DNA from: Plotosus lineatus
Lineage: Eukaryota > Chordata > Actinopteri > Siluriformes > Plotosidae
DNA: 64,000 nt
Direction: 5' to 3'
Assembly (NCBI GenBank): GCA_024760905.1
Contig: CM045731.1
Span: 52,449,501-52,513,500 of the forward strand
The translations under genes were made by a program, and so were the position numbers. Shown in pieces: positions 1 through 10,620 of the stretch; within the stretch, counting starts at the first letter, position 1, and every line of letters starts with the position of its first letter. Below the pieces are notes generated by a model. It was not told the DNA's origin, did no database searches, and saw only the letters and a program-made list of their open reading frames with translations.

Positions 1-237
1 AGGAACTACCTGAATATGCTAATTACCAAATGACGTCACTGTGCGACTTGAGTGGCTGTTTGGAAGTGTGCAGATATGGAGCGCACATGTGGCCTGTATG
101 AGTGAATGTGGTATCTACGTTTTATCAGAAATATATTCACCTTCATGTGAATCCAATTAAGGTACGAGTTGATGATCAGTAAGTTATGGTAAGCATCGGA
201 AAAAAGCATTCGTACAAATAAGAAATACCAAAAAATG

Positions 238-274
<37 letters not shown>

Positions 275-599
275 TTAAATGCATGATCGAGAGAAGTAGT
301 ATTTCACTTTACTTTCTTATCTAATTTGTTGTTCCTTTGAAATGTCTTCATCATCTTCATCTTCCTCTGCTTAATCTGGGGTTGGGTCATGGGGGCAGCA
401 GCCAAAGCACTGAGGTCAAAACCTCCAGCCACAGAGACCCATGAGGTGTCTGGATTTTATTTTTAATAATTGGGGGGGAATACACTGAGGTCACGTGATT
501 AGTAATATAAATGGTTATTTTCCTTGGTAGTATTATACTGTGGCCATGTGGCATTTTGTGACCTGAGCCCAGGACTTCATATTTTGTTGAAGCTCATGG
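1..599. other. Intergenic, no gene seen
   Basis: No credible coding exon or RNA gene. The stretch holds a (TA)n microsatellite at about 240-272 and otherwise unique-looking AT-rich sequence. The reverse-strand open frame over 36-284 is only the reading of the TA repeat and its flank. Confidence 0.6.
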
Positions 600-604
600 T
601 TAAT

Positions 605-880
605 TTGTGGCGGTGGCGTAGTGGTTAGGGTGCTGCTCTCATGATCAGGATGTTATGTGTTCAAATCCCACTATGCTAAGACCCCTGGGCAAGGTCTTAA
701 CCACAAGTGTACCCTTGTTCACTCAACAGTATAAATGGATACCAGTAAAAATATACTGGGAAGGTTACCTGCGATGGACGATGCGATGGCGTCCCATCTA
801 GGAGTTGAACTCCCGGTCGCTTCACACTATAGAAACCGGGGATAAGCACTGGCCTGATGAGCCAAAGACTTTACCATAGG
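605..880 (+). mobile_element. tRNA-derived SINE
   Basis: The head resembles a tRNA promoter: an A-box-like GGCGTAGTGGTTAGG is followed about 45 bases later by a B-box-like GTTCAAATCCC. The body contains GCGATGGCGTCCCATC and ends near a 'CTGATGAGCCA' segment. The architecture (pol III boxes in the first 70 bases, then an unrelated body) is typical of fish SINEs. I cannot name the subfamily. Confidence 0.55.
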
Positions 881-1192
881 TAATTTACATGTTCTCCAAG
901 AAATTGTAGGAATAATAATGAAATGTCTATGCTCAGGATAGTCCATGTACCAACTCGGGAATGTTTTGCATTAATCCAAAACCTGACGTTTCATATTATC
1001 CCTAATCATCACCATGTCCAGGTTTCTGTCACCACACTGGTCTAATATGACAGATTTTTAAAATCTTTGTCATTTTAATCTGTTACATGCTACAAGAGAG
1101 ATCCCATCAGGCCTAACCTTGTACATTTATAGGCCCTTTATTTATAAAAAGAATGTCACCTCATAGGCTCTGGAGTATTCTTCCATCTTCTT

Positions 1193-1352
1193 TTCTTTTG
1201 TTTTCGGCTGCTTCCTTCAGGGGTTGCTACAGCGAATCATCTGCCTCCATCTCACCCTATCCTCTGCATCTTCTTCTCTTACACCAACTACTTTCATGTC
1301 TTCCTTCACCACATCCATAAATCTTCTCTTTGGTCTTCCTCATGGCTGCATT
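1193..1352 (-). mobile_element. RTE LINE 3' end fragment
   Basis: On the minus strand this matches the last ~150 bases of the RTE family seen at 5.5-11.6 kb: coding for the basic C-terminus, then the 3' tail read here as CGGCTGCTTCCTTCAGGGG. It is strongly 5' truncated, as expected for incomplete target-primed reverse transcription. Confidence 0.7.
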
Positions 1353-1545
1353 CGTGCATTCTGTATGCATGGCGTATTCTTCAGTAGCAAATGCAAAGAA
1401 TGTATACAGTGTAGGGTTTCCTAGCTTTCAGGATCAAGAGAAAGCTAGCAGTTTGATGAACAAACAGCCAGCAACAACTTTAGTTAAGCAGCTCTTTTAA
1501 AACGATTCAGTGAATAAACATCGTAAAATCTGTGGTTTGCTTAAT

Positions 1546-1815
1546 CCTACTAGGGAGGCTCGAGCCTATCTCAGCCAACACTGCCTGAAGAAGGGGGTAC
1601 ACCTTGAACAGTTCACTGGATCATTGCAGGACAACAAGCACAACCATTTGCATTCCTAGTCAATTTGGAACAGACAGCCTAATGTGCATGTCTTTGGGCT
1701 GTGGGAGGAAACTGGTGTACCCAGAGGAAACTCATGCATGTGTAGGGAGTACATTGCAAACGTTGTACACAAACACCCAAGCCTGGGACTTAAAAACCCA
1801 GGACCTTCTTGCTGA
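1546..1815 (-). mobile_element. tRNA-SINE with L2-like tail (family A)
   Basis: Minus-strand copy of the commonest SINE in the window. It carries the body motif CTTTGGGCTGTGGGAGGAAAC, the 'GTACCCAGAGGAAA' segment and a degraded tRNA-like head near 1790-1815 (CCAGGACCTTCTTGCTG). The tail side (GAGGCTCGAGCCTATCTCAGCC) matches other copies. Degenerate, so old. Confidence 0.65.
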
Positions 1816-2219
1816 GAGGCAGACTTATTTTTTTTTACATAACCCTATCAGGTTGCCATGTGATGTTTTTGGCACCTTTCCAATAGTTTCTAATTATAGC
1901 AAGTAAAAAGTTGTTTGAATGAAAACATATTATGAAGACTTGACTCATTGTTAAATTTACTGGAAGGACGAACCAGAGCTCAGTGCTGATAATGTAGGTG
2001 TTTTCCGACCTGTGTATGTTTCCCAGTATCAGTCATAAGATGCTCATCAGTATATACTAAGTTTCATTACTTTGATCCTTAGTGACTCATGTGCATGTGT
2101 CTCCTGGAGTGTTGTGCTTAATTTGATGGTTAAAGTGGGGATACATTTGGTTTCTCCAATGATGTAGCCCTGTCCGACGGTGCACTAGTGTGTGATAGTG
2201 TCTTGGGCCTTCTGACTAG
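1816..2219. other. Intergenic, nothing recognised
   Basis: No exon, repeat family or RNA gene recognised here. Confidence 0.5.
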
Positions 2220-2470
2220 CTTGCTCTCCACAAATTCTGGTTTTCCTCCCAGTGCACTGAGGAAGAAACTTTCAGGTGACCAATCAGAGTAGGCACAGGG
2301 AGCCTTCCCACCTCTTAAACAGTGGTATCCTAACCATTTCTAGTTTTCCTCCCAGCACAACGAACATGGAGCTATCAGGCAACCAATCAAAGCTGAGTAG
2401 GTCGAGAGAGCGCTTTCATATGACCAATCAGAGCAAAGAAGGAAAAGAGAGCTGAAAGAACATAAATGGG
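2220..2470 (+). promoter_or_regulatory. Possible promoter: three CCAAT boxes plus TATA-like site
   Basis: CCAAT occurs at 2280-2284, 2383-2387 and 2424-2428, all in one orientation and each in a similar context (ACCAATCAGAG, ACCAATCAAAG, ACCAATCAGAG). CATAAAT, a weak TATA-like box, follows at 2461-2467. The first two CCAAT boxes sit in an imperfect ~105-base tandem duplication that begins with TTTTCCTCCCAG. No gene is visible immediately downstream, so this may be the promoter of a repeat or a relic. Confidence 0.3.
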
Positions 2471-3365
2471 ACGAGGAAGTCAAACTCAAAATCAGCATTT
2501 CACAGGAAGCTTCCAGAAGATCTGTTGAGGTTTTTTGGATTAGGAATCATACTTTGATGAAAATCTGAAATGAAAAATAAAGTTCTGAAAAATGTTGGAA
2601 ATTGGATTATAATCCTGGTCATGAATGTGAAATGAATAACTGTGTATACTGTACGGTGAACCTGATGTAAACTAAAGCTTAAAAAAGCCCGAAAGTTGGG
2701 AGAAGCGTTTAGCTTACTCTGCATCAGCCTGACGAAACATTGTCTTATTTTTACCTTTGTTCCATTTCCGTATCAGAGAACATGTTTTTCTGAGCTGATT
2801 TCGCAGATCACCACCTGCTTTGAATGTTTCAGCAATGACAGTCATGAGAACTCATTTTTCATGTTGAGGATGGACTGCATGGCATCTTGCAATCTGATCC
2901 GAAAATGAATCTGTACATGTAACGCACGTGGAGCATGAGGAGTAAATGATTTACAAGCATTACTACAAGCGCAGTCCCATGTGGTTTATAGAGATCTGTT
3001 GTGGGAAATCTGAAACCATGGGAAAAAAACATCAAAGCCCGCTTGGCGATTCCTCATCTCACAAGAATGAGTTAAACTTGCGCCTTGTAAATATTTGCCG
3101 TTTTGTATGCTGAGGTGCACGAGTGCCTCAGGAAGTTCTGCAGAAGTTGATGTTCCGGTCCTCATTCCAGCATGCAAAGGAACAATTTGAGGAAGGCATG
3201 GTTTCATCAGGGGAAATGAAGAGAAGTTAAGATGTGTTCCTGTAAGTTGTTAATCCTAAATGGGCTCAAAATGTCTGTGCTGGTTAACACAGGGTGCAGC
3301 AGTTAATTTATACCTCGAATAAGGACGATGTTTTTTTGCCATTTGTTTCCTCAACAATTTTTTCC
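2471..3365. other. Intergenic, no gene seen
   Basis: Downstream of the CCAAT cluster there are only short open frames without family resemblance. An AATAAA occurs near 2577 but is not tied to any recognised transcript. Confidence 0.5.
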
Positions 3366-3371
3366 AAAAAA

Positions 3372-3443
<72 letters not shown>

Positions 3444-3479
3444 CACAATATGCTAATTTTTTGAGAAGTACTAGTACTG

Positions 3480-3549
<70 letters not shown>

Positions 3550-3550
3550 A
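3366..3550. repeat. A-tract, (TA)n, Tc1 end fragment, (TA)n, (GA)n
   Basis: In order: poly(A) at 3366-3389, (TA)n to 3440, a ~36-base Tc1 terminal fragment (ATATGCTAATTTTTTGAG near 3449-3466), a second (TA)n at about 3483-3530, then (GA)n to 3549. The simple repeat occupies the place where the outer end of the left inverted repeat of the adjacent Tc1 element should be. Confidence 0.8.
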
Positions 3551-5038
3551 GTTCATTATTTTCTGTAATGTACTGATAAAAATTAAACTTGCATATATTT
3601 TAGATTCATTGAAAATGAACACCAACTGAACTATTTCAGGTCTTTTATTGTTTTAATACTGATGATTTTGTCTCAAAAAATTATCATATCATGTTCAGGT
3701 AGTCTAAACGAGCTATTAATCCAATCATCTGAATCAACCAATTAACTCTAAACACCTGCAAAAGATTCCTGAGGCTTTTAAAAACTCCCAGCCTGGTTCA
3801 TTACTCAAAACCTCAATCATGTGTAAGACTGCCGTCCTGACTGCTGTCCAGAAGGCCATCATTGACACCCTCAAGCAAGAGGGTAAGATACAGAAAGAAA
3901 TCTCTGAGCGAATAGGCTGTTCCCAGAGTGCTGTATCATGGCACCTCAGTGGGAAGGGAAAAGTGAGGCAGAAAACGCTGCACAACCAGAAGAGGTGACC
4001 GGACCCTGAGGAAGATTGTGGAGAAGGGCCAATGCCAGACCTTGGGGGACCTGTGGAAGCAGTCGACTGGGCTACAGGTGCCGCATTCCCCAGTTCAAGC
4101 CACTTTTGAATCAGAAACGGCGGCAGAAGCGCCTGACCTGGGCTACAGAGAAGCAGCACTGGACTGTTGCTCAGTGGTCCAAAGAACTTTTTTCGGATGA
4201 AAGCAAATTTTGCATGTCATTCGGAAATCAAGGTACCAGAGTCTGGAGGAAGACTGGGGAGAAGGAAATGCCAAAATTCCTGAAGTCCAGAATCAAGTAC
4301 CCACAGTCAGTGATGGTCTGGGGTGCCATGTCAGCTGCTGGTGTTGGTCCACTGTGTTTTATCAAGGGCAGGGTCAATGCAGCTCGCTATCAGGAGATTT
4401 TGGAGCACTTCATGTTTCCATCTGCTGAAAAGCTTTATGGAGATGAAGATTTTCATTTTTCAACACAACCTGGCACCTGCTCACAGTGCCAAAACCATTG
4501 GTAAAGGGTTTACTGACCATGGTATTACTGTGCTCAATTGGCCTGCAAACTCTCCTGACCTGAAGCCCATAGAGAATCTGTGGGATATTGTGAAGAGAAA
4601 GTTGAGAGACACCAGACCCAACAATGTGGATGAGTTTAAGGCCGCTATCGAAGCATCCTGGGCCTCCATAACACCTCAGCAGTGCCACAGGCTGATTGGC
4701 TCCATGCCACACCGCATTGAAGCAATCATTTCTGCAAAAGGATTCCCAACCAAGTATTGAGTGCAGAACTGAACATAATTATTTGAAGGTTGACTTTTTT
4801 TTTTTGTATTAAAAACACTTTTTTATTGGTCGGATGAAATATGCTAATTTTTTGAGACAGGGATTTTGGGTTTTCATGAGCTGTATGCCAAAATAATCAG
4901 GATTAAAACAATAAAAGACCTGAAATATTTTAGTTGGTGTGCAATGAATCTAAAATATATGAAAGTTTAATTTTTATCAGTACATTCCAGAAAATAATGA
5001 ACTTTATCACAATATGCTAATTTTTTGAGAAGGACTAG
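3543..5038 (+). mobile_element. Tc1/mariner element, copy A
   Basis: Long terminal inverted repeats flank a decayed transposase. The right end carries the repeated motif ATGCTAATTTTTTGAGA twice (near 4842 and 5013), the inner/outer repeat arrangement of IR/DR Tc1 elements. The left arm runs from about 3549 (TTCATTATTTTCTGTAATG) but lacks its outermost ~35 bases, replaced by (TA)n(GA)n. The right end ...GGACTAG is followed by TA-rich DNA, as expected for TA target choice. Confidence 0.9.
3819..4760 (+). pseudogene. Tc1 transposase, inactive (copy A)
   Basis: DDE transposase that would bind the terminal repeats and cut and paste the element. The N-terminal helix-turn-helix region starts at ATG 3819 (MCKTAVLTAVQ). 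The frame then breaks: a TGA follows near 4003 and the middle (around LFSDESKF, first catalytic Asp) is read in another frame, returning to the first frame before 4480. About 60 bases that encode the linker helix in copy B are missing near 4060. The second catalytic position reads FQHNLAPAH instead of FQHDLAPAH, an Asp-to-Asn change; the third, in LKPIENLW, is kept. At least two frameshifts, a deletion and a catalytic substitution make it dead. Confidence 0.9.
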
Positions 5039-5059
5039 TGTATGTGTGTAATATATATA

Positions 5060-5474
5060 TATATATATAATTTTTTTTTTGGAAGGGTGGGACATGGAAC
5101 AAGTAGCACTCCCTTCAGCAATGTTCACCCAGGAAGCAGCGAGCGACTAGCGATCATGTCAAGGCATAATGAGAGGCGAAACTTTCTCAAGCGACACAAA
5201 GTGGGTGGCCGTGGAGCTCAAATGAGCTGAACTTTCACGTGAGCAACTAACAATCACAGTTAAAACATGGCAGTGGTTAGGAGATGCCGCCAAAACCTTT
5301 GCCAGCAAAAAACATAAGTTTAATTGTTCTGTTCACATCAACATGGAAGATAAGGTTGTTAGCAGTGTGCTTGAATGTTCTGTGCTTTATGATTGCACCC
5401 AAAAATTTTACAAGGAAAACAAAGGATACGCCATGCATGGGTCGATGTATATACAAGTCAGCATTTCCTGTGAG
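5060..5474 (+). other. Spacer with possible MADF-domain fragment
   Basis: Between the Tc1 copy and the RTE LINE. From ATG 5343 the frame reads MEDKVVSSVLECSVLYDCTQ and continues KFYKENKG, resembling the start of a MADF (Myb/SANT-like) domain (hydrophobic helix, then L-Y-D). Such domains occur in host transcription factors and in the accessory protein of PIF/Harbinger transposons. The LINE interrupts it after about 40 residues. The rest of the stretch is unrecognised. Confidence 0.25.
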
Positions 5475-5502
5475 TCGTCTTTTCCTTTCGGCTGCTCCCT
5501 TC

Positions 5503-6939
5503 AGGGGTCGCCACAGTGAATCATCTGTCTCCATTTCACACTATCTTCTGCTGCATCTTCTCTTACACCAATTATCTTCATGTCTTCCTTCACCACATAC
5601 ATAAATCTTCTCTTTGGTCTTCCTCTGGGCCTTTTGCCTGGTAGTTCCAACCTCAGAATCCTACTACCAATATACTTACTATCCCTCCTCTGTACATGTC
5701 CAAACCATCTCAATCTAGCCTCTCTGACTTTGTCTCCAAAACATCTTCCATGTGCTGTCCTTCTGATGTACTCATTCCTGATCCTATCCATCCTCGTTAC
5801 TCCCAAACAGAACCTCAACATTTTCATCTCCGCTACCTCCAGATGTGTCTCCTATCTTTTCCCCAGGGCCACTGTTTCTAAACCATACAGCATAGCTGGC
5901 CTCACCACCGTCTTGTACACTTTTCCTTTCATTCTTGCTAATACCTTCCCATCGCACATCACACCGGACACTTTTCTCCAACCATTCCAACCTGCCTGCA
6001 CATGCCTTTTCACCTCTTTTCCACACTCTCCATTGCTCTGGATTGTTGAGCCTAAGTACTGAAAATACTCCACCTTCTTTAATCTCTGCTTCCTGTAACC
6101 TCACCAGTCCTCTTGCGTCCTTGTCGTTCACACACATGTATTCTGTCTTACTAAGGCTAACCTTCATTCCTCTCCTTTCCAGGGCATACCTCCACCTCTC
6201 TAGATTTTCCTGCACTTGTTCTCTGCTCTCACTACAGATCGCAATGTCATCTGCAAACTTCATAGGCCATGGGGAATTTTGCCGAACCTCGTCTGTCAGC
6301 CTGTTCATCACCATAGCAAACAAGAAGGGGCTCAGAGCTGACCCATGATGCAGCCCCACCTCCACCTTGAACTCTTCTGTTACTTCGACAGCACACCTCA
6401 CCACTGTCTTACATCTCTCATACATGTCCTGCACCACTCTAACATACTTCTCTGCCACTCCAGACTTCCTCATGCAATACTACAGTTCTTCTCTTGGCAC
6501 CCTGTTATATGCTTTCTCCAAATCCACAAAGGCACAATGCAGCTCCCTCTGACCTTCTCTGTACTTCTATTAACGTCCTCAAAGCAAACACTGCATCTGT
6601 GGTGCCCATAGTCTAGCTTCCACTATTCTTTCCCATAACTTCACCGTATGGCTCATCAACCTTATCCCTCTGTAGTTGCCACAACTCTGCATGTTGTTCT
6701 TAAAAATGGGCACCAGCACACTTCTCCATTCCTCTGGCATCTGCTCACTTTCTAAGACCTTGTTGAATATTCTTGTCAGAAAATCTCCTGCTACCTCTTC
6801 TAGACAGTTCCATACCTCCACCGGTATGTCATCAGGACCAAGTGTTTTTCCACTCTTCATCCTCTTCAATGCCCTCCTCACTTCACCTTTACTAATCTTT
6901 GCTACTTCCTGCTCCTCAACAGTCACCTTTTCTACTTTT

Positions 6940-6991
<52 letters not shown>

Positions 6992-8399
6992 CTCCTTCAT
7001 CAGCTCTTCAAAGTACTCTTTCCAGTATACTTCTGTAATCAGTCAATACATTTCCCTCTCTGTCCTTAATCAGTCTAACTTGCTGCATGTCCTTCCCATC
7101 TCTATTTCTCTGCTGTGCCAACCTGTATAAATCATTTTCTCCCTGATTATCATCCAACCTAGCATACAAGTCATCATACGCCTTCTGTTTGGCCTTTGAC
7201 ACCACTACTTTCGCCTTACACTATGTCTCCCTGTACTCCTGTTTACTCTCTTCGGTCCTCTCACTGTCCCACTTCTTCTTAGCCAACCTCTTCCTTTGAA
7301 CACAATTCTGTACTTCCTCATTCCACCACCAAGTCTCCTTATCTGCTTTCCTTCCAGAGAACACACCAAGTACTGTCCTACCTGTCTCCCTGATCACATT
7401 AGCTGTAGTTGTCCAGTCATCTGGAAGCACTTCCTGACTACCCAAAGCCTGTTTCAACTCCTCCTTGAAGACAACATGGCACTCTTACCTTTACAGCTTC
7501 CACCACTTTGTCTTCTGCTCTGCCTTTGCCTTCTTCGCCTTCCTCACCATCGGTGTCACCACCATCCTATGCTGTTTGGCAACACTCTCACCCACTATTA
7601 CTTTGCAGTCACTGACTTTTTTCAAATTACATTGTCTACACAACATGTAGTCTACCTGTGTGCTCCTACCTCCGCTTTGAAAAGTCGCCCTATGCTCCTG
7701 TCTCTTCTGGAAGAAAGTGTTCACCACAGCCATTTCCATCCTTTTTGCAAATCTATCAACATCTGTCCTGTGTTCCTGTCCTGGATACCAAACCTGCCCA
7801 TCACTTCCTCGTCCCCTCTGTTGCCTGCACCAACATGCCCATTGAAGTCTGCAACCATGACCACTCTTTCACCTCTGGGAGTACTCTGCATCATTTCATC
7901 TAACTCACTCCAGAATCTCTCCTTCTCTTCTAGCTCACACCTTGCCTATGGGGCATAAGCACTAACAACATTGAACATCACATCTTCAATTTCTAACTTG
8001 AGACTCATCACTTTGTCTGACACTCTTTTCACTTCTAGAACATTCCTGACAAACCCCTCCTTCAAGATGACTCCGTCTCCATTTCTCTTCCCATCCACAC
8101 CATGATAAAATGACTTAAACCCTGCTCCTATTCTTTTTTCCTTGCTACCTTTCCACCTGGTCTCCTGAATACACAGTATGTCCACCTTCCTCCTCTGCAT
8201 CATGTCAGCCAGCTCTCTACCTTTTCCTGTCATAGTTCCAACATCCAATGTCCCTACTCTCAGTTCTAGACTTATGCCTTTTTATCTTCTCTCTCTGCCT
8301 ACGGACACGTCTTCCGCCTCTCATTCTTCTACCAACACTAGCCCAGTTTCCACCAGCACCCTGTTGGTTAACAGCACTGATGACGATCGTTGTTAACAC
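5503..8399 (-). pseudogene. RTE endonuclease-reverse transcriptase, broken (copy 1)
   Basis: Decayed ORF in several frames. The endonuclease start is at about 8217-8399, with QETRWKG near 8150. The RT fingers (GPDDIPVEVW) lie near 6830, and the RT palm with an intact FADD motif near 6260 in the frame 5784-6473. The C-terminus, LPGKRPRGRPKRRF, is near 5600. Compared with copy 2 it has frameshifts throughout and lacks about 60 bases near 6610-6640 that encode the segment around EQQFGFMPRKST. The enzyme would nick target DNA and copy its RNA in place; this copy cannot. Confidence 0.85.
6944..6986. repeat. (CT)n microsatellite inside RTE copy 1
   Basis: About 20 CT units interrupt the coding region. 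Copy 2 has ordinary sequence here (AGAGTAGAAGGG-type on the minus strand), so the repeat expanded after insertion. Confidence 0.9.
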
Positions 8400-8550
8400 A
8401 GGCTCGACTGATCCGGTGTGAAATTCTTATTGAGGAGTCGCATAACAAAGTTGGCAAATGTTTTACGTGGGCTACCCTTCCTGACACAACCCTCTGCATT
8501 TATCTGGGCTTGGAAGCGGCGTGAGGATGAACACTGGCTTGTGCCTCCCC

Positions 8551-10620
8551 TCATGGCTGTCTCTCCCTGTCCTCTGCATCTTCTACTCTTACTCCAACGA
8601 CCTTCATGTCCGCCTTCACCGCATCCATAAATCTTCTCTTTGGTCTTCCTCTGGGCCTTTTGCCTGGTAGTTCCAACCTCAGCATCCTACGACCAATATA
8701 CTCACTATCCCTCCTCTGTACATGTCCAAACCATCTCAATCTAGCCTCTCTGACTTTGTCTCCAAAACATCTAACATGTGCTGTCCCTCTGATGTACTCA
8801 TTTCTGATCCTATCCATCCTCGTTACTCCCAAAGAGAACCTCAACATTTTCATCTCTGCTACCTCCAACTCTGACTCCTGTCTTTTCCCCAGGGCCACTG
8901 TCTCTAAACCATACAACATTGCTGGCCTCACCACCGTCTTGTACACTTTTCCCTTCATTCTTGCCGATACTCTCCTATCACACATCACACCGACACTTTT
9001 CTCCATCCATTCCAACCTGCCTGCACGCTTCTTCACCTCTTTTCCCCACTCTCCATTGCTCTGGATTGTTGAGCCTAAGTACTTAAAATCCTCCACCTTC
9101 TTTATCTCTGCCCCCTGTAACCTCAAAGTTCCTCTTGGGTCCTTGTCATTCACACACATGTATTCTGTCTTACTAGGACTAACCTTCAATCCCCTCCTTT
9201 CCAGGGCATACCTCCACCTCTCTAGATTTTCCTCCACTTGGTCTCTGCTCTCACTACAGATCACGATGTCATCTGCAAACATCATAGTCCATGGAGATTC
9301 TTGTCTAACCTCGTCTGTTAGCCTGTCCATCACCATAGCAAACAAGAAGGGGCTGAGAGCTGACCCTTGATGCAGTCCCACCTCCACCTTGAACTCTTCT
9401 GTCACACCAACAGCACACCTCACCACTGTTTTACATCTCTCATACATGTCCTGCACCACTCTAACATACTTCTCTGTCACTCCAGACTTCCTCATACAAT
9501 ACCACAGTTCTTCTCTCGGCACCCTGTCATAGGCTTTCTCCAGATCCACAAAGGCACAATGCAGCTCCCTCTGACCTTCTCTGTACTTCTCTATTAACAT
9601 CCTCAAAGCAAACACTGCATCTGTGGTGCTCTTTCTGGGCATGAAACCAAACTGTTGTTCACAAATGCTGACCTCTGCCCTTAGTCTTGCTTTCACTATT
9701 CTTTCCCATAGCTTCATTGTATGGCTCATCAACTTTATCCCTCTGTAGTTGCCACAACTCTGTACATCTCCCTTGTTCTTAAAAATGGGCACAAGCACAC
9801 TTCTCCTCCATTCCTCTGGCATCTGCTCACTTTCTAAGACCTTGTTGAATATTCTTGTCAGAAAATCTACTGCTACCTCTCCTAGACACTTCCATACCTC
9901 AACTGGTATGTCATCAGGGCCAACTGCCTTTCCACTCTTCATCCTCTTCAATGCCCTCCTCACTTCTCCCTTACTAATCTTTGCTACTTCCTGCTCCTCA
10001 ACGGTCACCCCTTCTACTCTTTTTTCTCTCTCATTTTCTTCATTCATCAGCTCTTCAAAGTACTCTTTCCATCTTCCCAGCACACTTCTGTCATCAGTCA
10101 ATACATTTCCCTCTCTGTCCTTTATCACTCTAACTTGCTGCATGTCTTTCCCATCTCTATTTCTCTGCTGTGCTAACCTGTATAGATCATTTTCTCCCTC
10201 CTTACTGTTCAACCTATCATACAAGTCATCATACGCCCTCTGTTTGGCCTTTGACACTGCTACCTTTGCCTTACGCTGTGTCTCCCTGTACTCCTGTTTA
10301 CTCTCTTCGGTCCTGTCAATGTCCCACTTCTTCTTGGCTAACCTCTTCTTTTGTACACACTCCTGCACTTCCTCATTCCACCACCAAGTTTCCTTATCTA
10401 CTTTCCTTCCAGAGGACACACCAAGTACTCTCCTACCGGTCTCCCTGATCACATTGGCTGTGGTTGTCCAGTCCTCTGGAAGCACTTCCTGACTACCCAA
10501 AGCCTGTTTCAACTCCTCCTTGAAGACAACACGACACTCTTCCTTTTTCAGCTTCCACCACTTTGTCTTCTGCTCTGCCTTTGCCTTTTCACTTTTCTCA
10601 CCATCAGTGTCATCCTGCAC
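8551..10620 (-). CDS. RTE reverse transcriptase ORF, 689 codons, open
   Basis: The longest open frame in the window. Residues 1-20 follow the end of the endonuclease domain. The linker is basic and Trp-rich (KETWWWNEEVQ, 77-87). Reverse transcriptase starts around 225 (MKSGKAVGPDDIPVEVW). The first catalytic Asp is in FVDLEKAYD (357-365) and the second pair in FADD (448-451). A basic C-terminus holds LPGKRPRGRPKRR. Its stop codon is supplied by the 5' end of copy 1, so the last residues (RERQP) are chimeric; the expected ending in other copies is WRQMIHCGDP. It could in principle be translated as an RT without its endonuclease. Function here is inferred from family motifs only. Confidence 0.8.
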   Translation of the reverse strand: MQDDTDGEKSEKAKAEQKTKWWKLKKEECRVVFKEELKQALGSQEVLPEDWTTTANVIRETGRRVLGVSSGRKVDKETWWWNEEVQECVQKKRLAKKKWDIDRTEESKQEYRETQRKAKVAVSKAKQRAYDDLYDRLNSKEGENDLYRLAQQRNRDGKDMQQVRVIKDREGNVLTDDRSVLGRWKEYFEELMNEENEREKRVEGVTVEEQEVAKISKGEVRRALKRMKSGKAVGPDDIPVEVWKCLGEVAVDFLTRIFNKVLESEQMPEEWRRSVLVPIFKNKGDVQSCGNYRGIKLMSHTMKLWERIVKARLRAEVSICEQQFGFMPRKSTTDAVFALRMLIEKYREGQRELHCAFVDLEKAYDRVPREELWYCMRKSGVTEKYVRVVQDMYERCKTVVRCAVGVTEEFKVEVGLHQGSALSPFLFAMVMDRLTDEVRQESPWTMMFADDIVICSESRDQVEENLERWRYALERRGLKVSPSKTEYMCVNDKDPRGTLRLQGAEIKKVEDFKYLGSTIQSNGEWGKEVKKRAGRLEWMEKSVGVMCDRRVSARMKGKVYKTVVRPAMLYGLETVALGKRQESELEVAEMKMLRFSLGVTRMDRIRNEYIRGTAHVRCFGDKVREARLRWFGHVQRRDSEYIGRRMLRLELPGKRPRGRPKRRFMDAVKADMKVVGVRVEDAEDRERQP

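Larger units (their letters stand above)
5475..8559 (-). mobile_element. RTE-clade LINE, copy 1 (near full length)
   Basis: A single-ORF non-LTR retrotransposon on the minus strand. The 3' end (right-to-left CCCCTGAAGGGAGCAGCCG) is at about 5475-5510 and the 5' UTR, with GAAGGGTAGCCCACGTAAAAC, lies near 8455-8485, ending at CATGGCTG (8552-8559). The order along the minus strand is AP endonuclease, linker, reverse transcriptase, basic C-terminus. The 5' end abuts the truncated 3' end of copy 2. A (CT)n tract lies within it at about 6944-6986. Confidence 0.9.
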
